A stretch of 64,000 nt of DNA, taken from the NCBI GenBank assembly GCA_013695355.1, contig JACDAQ010000016.1, positions 1-64,000 on the forward strand, in the 5' to 3' direction. Position numbers and translations under genes: made by a program. The DNA comes from Candidatus Protochlamydia sp. Its GTDB lineage: Bacteria; Chlamydiota; Chlamydiia; Chlamydiales; Parachlamydiaceae. The notes under the pieces are model-generated. The model saw only the letters and a program-made list of their open reading frames with translations, did no database searches and was not told the origin of the DNA. This document shows, one piece after another, positions 29,457 through 38,828 of this stretch. Within the stretch, counting starts at the first letter, position 1. Each line of letters begins with the position of its first letter.

Positions 29457-31196
29457 TTAATGGTTAAGGCACTGGATCAATGCCATGGCTGCGATCAACC
29501 TTAATGTCTGAGAAGGTTCTTCCAGCCGTTCGATCAGAAAGGGAACAGAATCCATAGAACCGATCCTTCCTAAGCCCTCGATTATTTTAAGTTTTAAATC
29601 CATTTCACTATGGGCGTATCCCCTTTCCAATTCTTGAATTGGGGTTTCTTCACGGGACCAAAGGGAGAGGACCAAAGCTGCCTGCAGGCGGACTCTGGCC
29701 TCTTTATCCTGCAGCAATTGCTGCACAAGCGCAACTGCTTCGTCATCCCCTTCAGTCAACAGCAATGCCGCAGCTGCCCCTGATATTCCCCATGCCCGTT
29801 CAGCCAAAAATTGTCGTATCGCTTCCTGCGTCCCAGGTTCTTTTAAGATGGCCAAAATATTAAGTATTCTTAAACGGGCCAGCTGGTTATCCATTTCACG
29901 CGAGGAGTCTTCGTCGGTCTGCGCAAAATGGCGATTGGAAATTGCTGTAAAATGACCGAATTCCACTTCGCACCAATTTTGTTTATCGTGCGTTATGATC
30001 TCTTTTATTACATGGCCCGCTTCAGGACAGGCCATCCGTTGGCCGATTAGGCCCAATGCGAGGGAAAGCCTTACAAAAGGGTCTGAATGGCTTTCAAAGT
30101 ATTGAAGGGCAAGCGGCGAGGCATAGGCACCTGCCGCTGCCACTGCAGCAGAGGCCATTAAGCGAACCTCTTGTTTGGGGGACATTAAATAATCCTTTAA
30201 ACGGGCATTGCCCTCTTCAGGCTGATAGAGGGAAAGAAGCCAGGCGGCAGAGATAGCTGCCTTAAAATGCAAATCTTGCGTCCCCTTTCGTGCACACAGA
30301 AGAACAAGCTCTTTCTCTTCCCTTGGGCGCAGGAGCCCAATAGCCTGAAATGCTGCCGCGCGGACCTGTGGATTTGAATCTTGAGTTAAGTCATATAAAA
30401 TTTGTAAATCTCTTACCGAACTCAGATGGACGATTACCTTACAGGCAAGCAGACGTAGGCCTGCACGATTACTAAAAGCAAGCCTTTTGATCTCATTCTC
30501 CTGCATGGCATCAAAAAGATGCACCAAAGATTCAATGGCCAGGGCTTTATCTTCCGATGGGCTTATTTCTGAGGCGATTAAATCTTCTAAGCTGGCCCGC
30601 AGCTCGATCAGCTTCATTTTCCCGATCGCTTTGATGACCTCTTGCCTGACCTGCCTCATTTTTTCTTCTTTAAACAGCCGTTTGATTTCTGCGATCAGCC
30701 TGGCATCATGCAAATGGCCCGCCAGCTGGACCGCAAGGGCCCGAATGGCATAATTGGAATCCCGCATCCCCTGCTGAAGGATAGAAACCCCGCGGGCTTC
30801 CTGGCAAAAAAAAGCAGCTAACAACGCCATTTGACGGGTCACAAGGGAGGAAGCAAGAGAGGCTTTATCTAATGCTCCCCAGGCCATGGCTTCGATCAAG
30901 GGCCGATTTTCCTTTTGCTCAGGATATCGTTCAAGGTAGCTTCTCCAGGCTGCAAGCATTTCGTTTTCACGCCCAAGTCTGGCTAAGGTGCGGATATATT
31001 TTTCATGCAATATAGAAGAATGGGGATCAAGTTGAAGGGCCTCTTTAACCTCTTCATAGGCCGAATGATAGTCTTTAACGAGAAGATGGGCCTGCACTCG
31101 CCGTGTTTTTTTTTGGACTTCCTCCTCATCTCCAAGTAATTTTCCTGCCATACAAATAAAAAGGGCCTTGATCAACCAATAAGGGAATGCTTTCAC
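29457..31196 (-). CDS. Exported HEAT-repeat protein with short TPR-like start
   Basis: This 579-residue protein begins with a signal peptide (FPYWLIKALFICMAGKLLG). Residues 30-100 form TPR-like helices (VQAHLLVKDYHSAYEEVKEALQLDP). From about 120 to the end it consists of HEAT/PBS-lyase-type repeats (for example NPQVRAAAFQAIGLL, VRLQAALVLSLW and LKLKIIEGLGRIGS). Such superhelices bind other proteins. The gene overlaps the macro-domain gene by four bases (ATGA), so translation is coupled. It is the last gene of a six-gene operon. The composition is richer in G+C than nearby accessory genes. A piece of it is duplicated at 27820-27927. Confidence 0.82.
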   Translation of the reverse strand: MKAFPYWLIKALFICMAGKLLGDEEEVQKKTRRVQAHLLVKDYHSAYEEVKEALQLDPHSSILHEKYIRTLARLGRENEMLAAWRSYLERYPEQKENRPLIEAMAWGALDKASLASSLVTRQMALLAAFFCQEARGVSILQQGMRDSNYAIRALAVQLAGHLHDARLIAEIKRLFKEEKMRQVRQEVIKAIGKMKLIELRASLEDLIASEISPSEDKALAIESLVHLFDAMQENEIKRLAFSNRAGLRLLACKVIVHLSSVRDLQILYDLTQDSNPQVRAAAFQAIGLLRPREEKELVLLCARKGTQDLHFKAAISAAWLLSLYQPEEGNARLKDYLMSPKQEVRLMASAAVAAAGAYASPLALQYFESHSDPFVRLSLALGLIGQRMACPEAGHVIKEIITHDKQNWCEVEFGHFTAISNRHFAQTDEDSSREMDNQLARLRILNILAILKEPGTQEAIRQFLAERAWGISGAAAALLLTEGDDEAVALVQQLLQDKEARVRLQAALVLSLWSREETPIQELERGYAHSEMDLKLKIIEGLGRIGSMDSVPFLIERLEEPSQTLRLIAAMALIQCLNH

Positions 31197-31858
31197 TGGG
31201 CTGCATCAATGTAGTTTTGTAAATTTTCATAAGGTTCATTTTCCAAAAAGTGGATGGAAATTTGAAGTAAAGTTGTATTAGGATGGTCTTCAATAAAATC
31301 ATATAAAGCTCTTAAAGAAATGGCAGCCGCACGTTCCTTTGGAAATCTGAATATCCCGGTGCTAATGGATGGAAAAGCTAGGCTAAAAATATTTTCACTA
31401 TCTGCCAGTACTAAACTATTGTAATAGCAGGAGTAAAGCGCAGCATCATTCTCCGGCGTGCTTGCATGCATTGGGCCTGCCACAGCAATCACCCGTTCGA
31501 TGCGATGCTTTGCTTTTAATTCCCCACTTTGAATCATCGCAGCAAAGCCTCTTGTAAAGTCGGCTCTTCCCAATCCTCCATATTCTGCCTGAAGTTGACT
31601 ATGGGCTTGTGCATAGGAGCCCCCAGCAGCATCATGAATGGCCCCGTCAATTCCGCCACCACGCGTTAAGGTCGTATTCGCAGCATTGATAATCACTTGC
31701 GCCCCGCTTTGAAACATATTTTGCCTGCGAATTGTGACCTGAATAGCAGGATTGCCATTAAACAAAATTTGAACCTTATGGTTGTCTATTCTTTCCATTC
31801 TCATAGAATTTTTTTGCTGTACAGTTAAGTCGCCAGGGTACGAACGGACAACATTCAT
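31193..31858 (-). CDS. Macro domain protein (ADP-ribose binding or hydrolysing)
   Basis: This 221-residue protein contains a macro domain from about residue 40 onward. The ligand-binding parts are seen: VIINAANTTLTRGGGIDGAI (55-74; the Asn and Gly-rich loop that hold ADP-ribose) and SISTGIFRFP (164-173; the phosphate-binding loop). Members of the MacroD type remove ADP-ribose from proteins or deacetylate O-acetyl-ADP-ribose. The exact reaction cannot be read here. The gene starts 44 bases after a small membrane protein gene and overlaps the HEAT gene, inside an operon with HIT and cysteine hydrolase genes. Confidence 0.9.
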   Translation of the reverse strand: MNVVRSYPGDLTVQQKNSMRMERIDNHKVQILFNGNPAIQVTIRRQNMFQSGAQVIINAANTTLTRGGGIDGAIHDAAGGSYAQAHSQLQAEYGGLGRADFTRGFAAMIQSGELKAKHRIERVIAVAGPMHASTPENDAALYSCYYNSLVLADSENIFSLAFPSISTGIFRFPKERAAAISLRALYDFIEDHPNTTLLQISIHFLENEPYENLQNYIDAAQ

Positions 31859-31902
31859 TTTTAGTGGTAAACGCTGCAGTTCATCACGAAAAATATTATT
31901 AT

Positions 31903-32133
31903 TTACATTTGAACGATTCTAATAACTTCATTATCCGGATCTGGATTTTGCGTAATCCGCCCATAAAGATCTGTCATCCGATAAAGGCACACAGTCTGGA
32001 TGTAAATAGCTAAATAAGCGATGACTTTTATCACTTTACAAATCTGTGTTTTTGTGTCGGGAGCCCGGCTATTCCATAGCTGATCAAAACTATTAAAATA
32101 ATCTTTACATGATTCTCTCATTCTCACTAACAT
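31903..32133 (-). CDS. Small unknown protein with one hydrophobic segment
   Basis: This 76-residue protein was not recognised. It has an amphipathic N-terminal part (ESCKDYFNSFDQLWNSRAPD) and one hydrophobic segment around residues 34-52 (VIKVIAYLAIYIQTVCLY). It fits without overlap between the cysteine hydrolase gene (13 bases away) and the macro gene (44 bases away), on the same strand, which supports it being real. Evidence is positional only. Confidence 0.55.
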   Translation of the reverse strand: MLVRMRESCKDYFNSFDQLWNSRAPDTKTQICKVIKVIAYLAIYIQTVCLYRMTDLYGRITQNPDPDNEVIRIVQM

Positions 32134-32146
32134 TTAATTCCTTTTA

Positions 32147-32701
32147 TTATTTAATAATTTGACTAATAGATTTAAACTCTTTCGCTTTAGAATCTTTTAC
32201 TAATTCGAATAAAACTGTTTCGACACTGCTAATCCTTATCCCGCAATCACGCATTTCGGCAATGGCAGTTGAAAAATCATAAATTGATCTGGAAGAAATG
32301 GCGTCATTTAAAACAGCCACCTGCTTTTGCATGTTTAGCAGCCCTTTGGCGGTTTGCAAAATGCATACATGGGCTTCAATGCCCACCAACACCCATTGAT
32401 CGAATGGAAGCTGTTCAATAGCAGCATAAATGAGGGGATCATCTAAACAGGAGAACGTCGATTTAGTCCAGGGGTTATAATGATTGCCCAATAAGGTTTT
32501 TAAGGGGGTTAAAGTCTCGCCTAAACCTTGGGGATATTGCTCTGATATAAAAATGGGAAGCTCAAGCAGCTCAAATCCCTTAATGAGCTTGAAGATCGAT
32601 TGAAGTATTTCAGAGCCTCTGTCAACCGAATGAAAAACTTTTTCCTGCATGTCTACAATGAGCAAAGCTGTCCTGGAGCGGTCGAATATAAAGCGGGTCA
32701 T
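32147..32701 (-). CDS. Isochorismatase-like cysteine hydrolase
   Basis: This 184-residue protein has the catalytic triad of the family: Asp17 (LLIVDMQE), Lys80 (NPWTKSTFSC) and Cys113 (VGIEAHVCILQT). The cis-peptide before the Cys (G-I-E-A-H-V-C) is typical. Relatives cleave isochorismate, nicotinamide or other amides, and many have no known substrate. Given neighbours that handle nucleotides and ADP-ribose, nicotinamidase activity is a reasonable idea, but the nicotinamidase metal site is not evident. Its start overlaps the HIT stop codon by one base. Confidence 0.9.
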   Translation of the reverse strand: MTRFIFDRSRTALLIVDMQEKVFHSVDRGSEILQSIFKLIKGFELLELPIFISEQYPQGLGETLTPLKTLLGNHYNPWTKSTFSCLDDPLIYAAIEQLPFDQWVLVGIEAHVCILQTAKGLLNMQKQVAVLNDAISSRSIYDFSTAIAEMRDCGIRISSVETVLFELVKDSKAKEFKSISQIIK

Positions 32702-33036
32702 CAGGCTATCGGCCCTAAAACCCTTCCGCCAATCAGGTGGAAGTGAAGATGGAAAATGGCCTGGCCGGCTTCCTGGCCGTTATTAGTCAATAACCGATAG
32801 CCAGTTTCAATTTTGAACTCTTTGGCCAATTGCTGAGCCACTGCCACCATTTCAGCCATTAAACCGAGATCTTCGGGGACCAGCGACTGCAAATCCTTAA
32901 TTTCTTTTTTAGGGATGATCAATAGATGCACAGGTGCAACGGGGTGCAGGTCTCTGATTGCCAGTATCCTATCATTTTCAAATACCTTGTTGGAAGGGAG
33001 CTCCCCTCTGATAATTTTTCCAAAAATGGTAGTCAT
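32701..33036 (-). CDS. HIT family nucleotide hydrolase (HinT-like)
   Basis: This 111-residue protein is a complete HIT domain. The histidine triad is HLHFHLIGG with His96, His98 and His100; the middle DLHPVAPVHLLIIPKKEI is typical of the HinT branch. Such enzymes hydrolyse adenosine phosphoramidates and adenylated amino acids. In C. trachomatis a HIT gene lies next to the MYG1-like gene (from memory, CT385 and CT386), and the same pair is seen here with a four-base ATGA overlap. Confidence 0.95.
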   Translation of the reverse strand: MTTIFGKIIRGELPSNKVFENDRILAIRDLHPVAPVHLLIIPKKEIKDLQSLVPEDLGLMAEMVAVAQQLAKEFKIETGYRLLTNNGQEAGQAIFHLHFHLIGGRVLGPIA

Positions 33037-33914
33037 CGAATGGCCTCTTTTGAGAGCGTGTATTCAAGGGCTTTCAGAGCATCATCTTTAGTTTCCCAAA
33101 CGGAAATAAAGCGTCCCTTATGGCAAAAAATGGCTCCTGGAATACCTGAAACTATCTTTAGTTCTTCATCTAGCAAGCCTGCCCATTCCTGCGGCAAAGG
33201 CAAGCGGACTTTCATCCGGTCTTGGTAGGTAGGAGGTATGCCGCGCAATTTCCAATGTGCCCCTGAAGGCATAATCACAAATAGTGCCGGATGAGTTTCT
33301 CCATTAAGTTCAAAGAAGATATCCATCCAGGGTAAATTTTTTTCAAATATCAGGCATTCCTGACATTTTGCCATGCATTCTGCTACAGATTCACGGCAAG
33401 ATTGCGTATATTGAAATCTATCCCAAAGACGCTTCAAATGGCCATAAATAAAATTAAGGGCCTCATGAAACGAGTCATTCTGCTCGGCAGGGCTGCATTC
33501 ATAGTGGATGGGGGTAAAATTTGATACAATATGCGAAATGGAGCAATAGCCGGGCGTAAGCGGATCTCTTCCGTTGTCATGTGCATCAATCCCCATGACC
33601 AGGCTATTATTAAAAAATTCATATTCGTTCTTTTTTAATTTTCCAGTCTGCTCCAAATACTTCAGGATCATGCCTGCACTACTTAAAGGACCCTGATAGT
33701 CAGCCTGATGATGATCGAACAGTTTTTGCGAAGGATCATAAAAGCCACCCACATCACAAACAAATTCGCAGCGGGCCAACTGGTCCAAATCACGCGTACG
33801 AATGATTTTATTTTGATCGATCAATTGAAAAAGCATGAGCAAAGCACAGGCCGTCACTTCATCCGCATGGAAAGTGCCGTCATGTGTGCCGCAGCTGCGA
33901 AAATTTTTTTCCAT
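33033..33914 (-). CDS. MYG1-like metal-dependent nuclease/hydrolase
   Basis: This 293-residue protein belongs to the MYG1/UPF0160 family, a DHH-type phosphoesterase. THDGTFHADEVTACALLMLF (9-28) and FDHHQADYQGPLSSAGMIL around 67-85 carry the His/Asp metal ligands; ESVAECM and SGAHWKLRG follow in the second half. The eukaryotic member MYG1 is a 3'-5' RNA exonuclease. It is the first gene of the six-gene operon. The gap upstream (33915-34404) is shared with the divergent LOG-like gene. Confidence 0.92.
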   Translation of the reverse strand: MEKNFRSCGTHDGTFHADEVTACALLMLFQLIDQNKIIRTRDLDQLARCEFVCDVGGFYDPSQKLFDHHQADYQGPLSSAGMILKYLEQTGKLKKNEYEFFNNSLVMGIDAHDNGRDPLTPGYCSISHIVSNFTPIHYECSPAEQNDSFHEALNFIYGHLKRLWDRFQYTQSCRESVAECMAKCQECLIFEKNLPWMDIFFELNGETHPALFVIMPSGAHWKLRGIPPTYQDRMKVRLPLPQEWAGLLDEELKIVSGIPGAIFCHKGRFISVWETKDDALKALEYTLSKEAIR

Positions 33915-34404
33915 AAGTATCTCTATAAGGGAACAAAGGCTTGATTATGACAGAAACATCTTTTACAAAAAAGATCAATTCTTCGTTTGCTTCAATTATA
34001 CTCTAGAATGGGCGCCAAATGATGTTATGAACAAATCTTTTACGCTTTAATGGGTATAAATTATTCTAATTTGTTTTTTAAAATTGAAGCTTAGATTTAT
34101 CTTAAGTATTTTATAATCAACAAATAAAATAGATATTTCAAGCGGTTGAATGTGATAGAATTCAATGCTTGCCCTATTTTCCCCACTATTTTCTCCTGCT
34201 TACTAACACACTGCGTACAACTTATCCACATTTTGATGGACTTAGTTGGAGGATTTAAGATTTTTTTTCGTACAAAAGGTGAACACTTCAAAATTTGAAA
34301 AAGTATTCAAAAAAGCGCATTCAAGTCCTATACGTTTTTTATAGCAAAAAGAAATTATGTGGGCTATTCTCCGCTTTTTTAGGTTTTAACCCTGGATATG
34401 TGCA
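33915..34404. other. Divergent promoter gap between MYG1-like and LOG-like genes
   Basis: These 490 bases are AT-rich. A 64-codon minus-strand frame at 34097-34291 has no family pattern and is probably not a gene. Promoters for both directions must be here; no convincing boxes were assigned. Confidence 0.5.
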
Positions 34405-36528
34405 ATGATGGAGCTTTATTTTGATCCTTCCCATTATGACTTAGCGACACCTGATGGCTCAATAATTAACTTCAGAGTGATCAATGACAAGCAGGCTGAG
34501 GCCACGGTTCTGATTCAGAATATATCGAAAAAATTTGTCGGCTTTCAGATCGAGCCCCAGTTTGTTTTTTTTAATATCAAAAGCACCCTGGCCCAGCTTG
34601 GGATGGATGGAATTGGAAAGTCCATCGACCTGGACAGGAGAAATTTGACTGCCCATGTACAAGTGGAGATAAATGCTTTTGGTCCCATAGCAGTAAAAAT
34701 GCTCCAATTTTTGCAAATTGGCAGCTCTATAGGAAAACTCTTTGCTGCCGACGAAAGACGGCGTGTGAGGGACCCCGATTACATTTCCCGCATGTTCGGC
34801 CGATCCGACCGGAGGGGGCGTCCCCTTCTTTCCTTGGGGGGGCTACATGGAAGCAATGATCTTATTTTAGAGCGGGTTGACGGACGTACAGTGGCTTATT
34901 TAAGCCTTCAAAATGGAAGGGTTGCCTACGATTCGAACATTCACGGGCTGCTTCCTACTTTGGGAAAAGCCCTTGTCAGCCATACAAAAATGAGGGACAT
35001 TTTAAGGCTGCATCAGGAATGGGTGCCTTATGAACCTCGTGTCTCTGCAGAAAATGAGATCCTTCTTGTTAGAACCTTACCCCTGCATATTCGGACCGTA
35101 TTCGGAAGGGTTGTGGAGAATCTTCTCCCTCCAGGCTACCATCACACTTCAGCCAATATTCTTCAGCCCGATACCTTTGCCTCAGGCGATATATATGAAC
35201 TCTACGGTACAAGCAAAAGAGAGCTGATTGACATTCCCTTAGAATTTTATACGTTGGAGCCTTATAGAGAGCATGTCTTTTTTTCTGACCGCGATCAATT
35301 GCAAGTGTGCCTTGAAGACAGCAAGACACTTTTTGAAGCTTTTAACACAGCCCCCCTTCCCATAGAAAGCAGAAGTTCAGTCTTCGTGGTCAAAGGACAG
35401 CAACTAAAAGCGCTCCAGCCGGATGACTGGATCACAAAGGAAGCCCGCTTTCATGAATTTCCCGGGCTCTTTCACGGGACCCGGCAGGCACTGATGGTAG
35501 AGCGTTATATCGAGCAGCAACCCTCTTATCCCTTTCTTAAGGCCATTGAAACAGGGGTTATTACCAGCCAGGGGATCCTGCTGACGCGCTATTTCCCTTC
35601 CCCACTAATGAAAAGCATGCTTTTAAGCGACGAGGTGCAACGCTGTTTAAAGGGAATTTATTTCCAGTATCCTTCCCTCACCCACATGAATTTCTTTTCT
35701 GCAGAAGACCGGGCCCTCCTGCACGACCTTGAGAAATTTGCCATCCCTGTTTTTTGGGTAGATGAAGCGACCGACCAAATCCTTCAGTACATGCAAAAGC
35801 CCGACCGGGACTCTGGTTTTTTTGTCCCGCTCAGTAAATTAGAGGTATTTTTAAAATCAACTGTTTTTGGAATTTACGGTTCGAACCTATTGGCCGGGGA
35901 TTTCGAAAATGAACTACGCCTTCTACTTGAAGGGGTTTTAGAGATGCGCAATGAAATGAACCACCCACTTCTCGGAAAGGACACTCCCCTGGCGCTGGTA
36001 ACAGGAGGCGGCCCGGGTGCAATGGAAGTGGGCAACCGTGTAGCCAAAGACCTTCACATTTTATCATGTGCCAATATCGTTGATTTCAGGCAGAAAGATG
36101 TCTCGGTCATTAACGAGCAGCTGCAAAACCCCTTTGTTGAAGCCAAAATGACCTATCGCCTTGATAAATTGGTTGAGAGGCAAGCCGAGTTCCATTTGGA
36201 TTTCCCCATTTTCCTTATGGGGGGCATTGGCACTGATTTCGAGTACTGTTTAGAAGAAGTCAGAAGAAAAGTAGGTTCTGTCACCTCTACCCCAATCCTG
36301 CTCTTCGGAGAGGCTGACTATTGGAGAAAAAAAATCACGTCTCGTTTTGAATGCAATTTGCATACAGGAACGATCAAAGGATCGGAATGGATGAGCAATT
36401 GTTTTTATTGCATTCAAAAAGCTGAACAAGGGGTTAGAATATACCGCGAATTTTTTCAAGGAAAGCTTTCAATTGGAAGAAGCGGACCTGTCTATGAGGA
36501 GGGTTTTGTGACAGTGGCAAGCATTTGA
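34405..36528 (+). CDS. Large protein with C-terminal LOG-like (Rossmann) domain
   Basis: This 707-residue protein has a C-terminal domain like the LOG/lysine-decarboxylase-like family: VTGGGPGAMEVGNR at 532-545 and GGIGTDFE at 606-613, corresponding to the GGGxxGxM and GGxGTxxE motifs that bind nucleotide monophosphate. In plant and bacterial LOG proteins these catalyse removal of ribose-5-phosphate from AMP-like substrates. The first 500 residues were not recognised. In Chlamydia a large unknown protein (from memory, CT387) follows the HIT/MYG1 pair, so the synteny is conserved although here the gene is divergent. Two ATG codons stand in tandem at the start. Composition is G+C-rich relative to the accessory genes. 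Confidence 0.75.
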   Translation: MMELYFDPSHYDLATPDGSIINFRVINDKQAEATVLIQNISKKFVGFQIEPQFVFFNIKSTLAQLGMDGIGKSIDLDRRNLTAHVQVEINAFGPIAVKMLQFLQIGSSIGKLFAADERRRVRDPDYISRMFGRSDRRGRPLLSLGGLHGSNDLILERVDGRTVAYLSLQNGRVAYDSNIHGLLPTLGKALVSHTKMRDILRLHQEWVPYEPRVSAENEILLVRTLPLHIRTVFGRVVENLLPPGYHHTSANILQPDTFASGDIYELYGTSKRELIDIPLEFYTLEPYREHVFFSDRDQLQVCLEDSKTLFEAFNTAPLPIESRSSVFVVKGQQLKALQPDDWITKEARFHEFPGLFHGTRQALMVERYIEQQPSYPFLKAIETGVITSQGILLTRYFPSPLMKSMLLSDEVQRCLKGIYFQYPSLTHMNFFSAEDRALLHDLEKFAIPVFWVDEATDQILQYMQKPDRDSGFFVPLSKLEVFLKSTVFGIYGSNLLAGDFENELRLLLEGVLEMRNEMNHPLLGKDTPLALVTGGGPGAMEVGNRVAKDLHILSCANIVDFRQKDVSVINEQLQNPFVEAKMTYRLDKLVERQAEFHLDFPIFLMGGIGTDFEYCLEEVRRKVGSVTSTPILLFGEADYWRKKITSRFECNLHTGTIKGSEWMSNCFYCIQKAEQGVRIYREFFQGKLSIGRSGPVYEEGFVTVASI

Positions 36529-36556
36529 AATTTAAGAACTTTATCAGGTTCTAAAA

Positions 36557-36582
36557 GCCAGCCTGCAGATGTGCAGGCTGGC
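36557..36582. terminator. Bidirectional terminator between convergent genes
   Basis: GCCAGCCTGCA and its perfect complement surround a four-base loop. It stands between the 3' ends of the LOG-like gene (plus) and the BTB gene (minus), with A/T runs on both sides. Confidence 0.85.
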
Positions 36583-36595
36583 CTATATTAAAGTA

Positions 36596-38584
36596 TTATT
36601 TGAATACATTCTTAAAAACTAACGCATCTAATTCGCTTGAGCGGTACTTATTTCTATAGTAATCATTAAAGAAGTCGAGAAGAGGCTCTCTTATTTCTTT
36701 AGGCAAAGAGGGATATTGGGCGACTAAGAATTTCAGAAGCTTGTCTGCACTTTCTTTATTGTTATCGCTTGCCGCTACATTAAGCATATCTTCCATGGAA
36801 GAGACAATTAAAACTTTTTCTTCAAAAGAAAAACTACGAAAGTTTTTGGTCATTACCGATAAAATAGTGTCACGCACACCGCTGGATTGGCGAGTGACGG
36901 CCAACTGAAGACTCTCTATTGCCTCATTCAATTCTAATTTGAGTGTCCCCCCTTTTTCACAATCAACTTTTAATTCCGGTATATCAAAATAGTCAGCCAT
37001 AAGGTAAAGCTTTTTCCAATTGTCTATGATTAATTGTCCCGACTTATTTCCCTGGTTCTTCGCTTCCATCCATTGATTCAAAATATTCATATCATTAAAA
37101 TCAAATGGGGCCCTAAGTTCCAATGAAGTACCTTCTTCGTAATCAATATATTCAAGATTCATTTGAAACATTTTTGAAAAATGAATTAATTTAGCGAAAT
37201 GAACTGAAATTGTTTTGCCATTTGCATTAAATTTAACAGGGGGATAACGCCCTTTTTCGAAAAATAAAGGATCATTCAAGCGGTATTTTTCAATTGTTTT
37301 CGAAACATCAAATAAATGTTTAGCTGATTTAGGATTTGTTAAATCCACGCGTATATTTGACAGCTCGATAGCGCATGCTTTACTTAATTGAGGTAAATTA
37401 TGCTTGGTCGAAAGGTTCATCCATTCCAGCCACTTTGCTTCATCTATCCCTTTTCCATTTTCATTTAATATAAGCAACTTAACATTTTCTTTCGCAAAAC
37501 TATCGCATTGCCCTTTAAGATCACGAATTTTATGCAATTCAGCAAAAATGATTAAATCTGAAATATTTTCTAAATCAATAATTTTAGATCCCTCTCCCTT
37601 TCTTTCACTTTCCAGCCATTTTAATCCTGCGAGATACGCTTTCTCACTTAATTCCTTAGGGCGGGCCAGAAACGTTCTAAAGTCCTTATAGACCGCCCTT
37701 TCCCCGCTCATTTCAAGTATTGGAGGATAAGTCCCGTCAGGACCAAATAAAGGGTCAGCTAAATTATTTCTCTTAATGCATTCACTCAGTGCAATTAGAC
37801 GCTTTGCCCCTTCTTCCGTACTAATATCTACATTACGCGGGATTTTATTAATGCAAGCCTTCTTTAATTCAGGTAAATTATTTTTGACCGCAAATTCGGT
37901 TAATTCAATCCATTGATTTTCATTAATTTCACCATTTCTAACCAATAAATCTTCGATCGCCTGCGCTGCTAAATGATCATAAAGTTTACCCAGCTCACCG
38001 GTATTTTTGATTTTTTCGAAAAAAGAGAAAATATTTAACCCGCTTATGGGTAATAAGCGATTTGGATCAAAAAATTCATGCATTTCTGCTAATTTATTCA
38101 TTAGATCGTGCGTTTCACGTATCTTTTCTTTAACATCGCTATCAGGACTATATACTTGCCCTATGAAATGCACATCTATAAATCTTTCAGTAACTTTGGC
38201 TTCTAAAACACTTGTCATTTCCTGACGTAAAGAATTAATATTTTTTTCAATGTCATCATAAGAGGAGACATGTAGAGCTTTATCATAGGCTTTATCAATA
38301 CCGCTCATATATTTATCATGCATGATTCGTTTTTCAGCTTCAGCGATTTTGAATCGGGCCATGCTTCCAGAAACCATGTCTGGTCCTTTTTTAAAATAGG
38401 CTATTATATCGCGGACCCATTTAAATCTATTATCTATTACCTCAACTATTCTATTTTCAGTTGTATTCCAAATAACTGTTTTATTCTCATCATTAACAGC
38501 TTGTAAATCAGCAAACGATCCTGGATTCCATACAACAGGATTATTTTCTAAGTTATTCATAAAAACCTCAAATTTATTAAACAA
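36596..38584 (-). CDS. BTB/POZ-domain protein (candidate effector)
   Basis: This 662-residue protein carries a BTB-type segment at about residues 447-560: NANGKTISVHFAKLIHFSKM, then LELRAPFDFNDMNILNQWM, then LIIDNWKKLYLMADYFDIPE. This is the pattern of BTB proteins (domain core, then strand and helices) that in eukaryotes bind Cullin-3. A weaker, similar arrangement occurs around residues 285-365 (ILEMSGERAVYKDFRTFLAR and LIIFAELHKIRDLKGQC), so there may be two BTB-like units. Environmental chlamydiae are known to encode many BTB proteins. No signal peptide; type III secretion is possible. The rest is helical and unrecognised. A terminator follows. Confidence 0.75.
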   Translation of the reverse strand: MFNKFEVFMNNLENNPVVWNPGSFADLQAVNDENKTVIWNTTENRIVEVIDNRFKWVRDIIAYFKKGPDMVSGSMARFKIAEAEKRIMHDKYMSGIDKAYDKALHVSSYDDIEKNINSLRQEMTSVLEAKVTERFIDVHFIGQVYSPDSDVKEKIRETHDLMNKLAEMHEFFDPNRLLPISGLNIFSFFEKIKNTGELGKLYDHLAAQAIEDLLVRNGEINENQWIELTEFAVKNNLPELKKACINKIPRNVDISTEEGAKRLIALSECIKRNNLADPLFGPDGTYPPILEMSGERAVYKDFRTFLARPKELSEKAYLAGLKWLESERKGEGSKIIDLENISDLIIFAELHKIRDLKGQCDSFAKENVKLLILNENGKGIDEAKWLEWMNLSTKHNLPQLSKACAIELSNIRVDLTNPKSAKHLFDVSKTIEKYRLNDPLFFEKGRYPPVKFNANGKTISVHFAKLIHFSKMFQMNLEYIDYEEGTSLELRAPFDFNDMNILNQWMEAKNQGNKSGQLIIDNWKKLYLMADYFDIPELKVDCEKGGTLKLELNEAIESLQLAVTRQSSGVRDTILSVMTKNFRSFSFEEKVLIVSSMEDMLNVAASDNNKESADKLLKFLVAQYPSLPKEIREPLLDFFNDYYRNKYRSSELDALVFKNVFK

Positions 38585-38593
38585 TATACCTAT

Positions 38594-38621
38594 ATTATAC
38601 TCTATAATTTATTTAACTCAA
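38594..38621 (-). promoter_or_regulatory. Likely promoter of the BTB gene
   Basis: On the minus strand, TTGAGT (38616-38621) and TATAAT (38594-38599) are spaced 16 bases and lie about 10-40 bases before the start codon of the BTB gene. Confidence 0.45.
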
Positions 38622-38828
38622 AACAATTAGCTATAGGTTATTAATATTATTAAAAGATTTTTATTAAATTTACCCAATATTAATTAAATTAATGAACTAT
38701 AACCAAAAAGATTAAAGTAAATAGTATATTCTTGATTAACAAAAAAAGTTTGGGATTGAACTTCAATATTTTTTTAACAAAAAAATTATGAATTTATATC
38801 CTACTTCACTTTTTTTTATTCTATACAA

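Noticed and set aside
34097-34291. 64-codon minus-strand frame between MYG1-like and LOG-like genes
   Set aside because: No ribosome-binding site or family pattern; AT-rich intergenic sequence.
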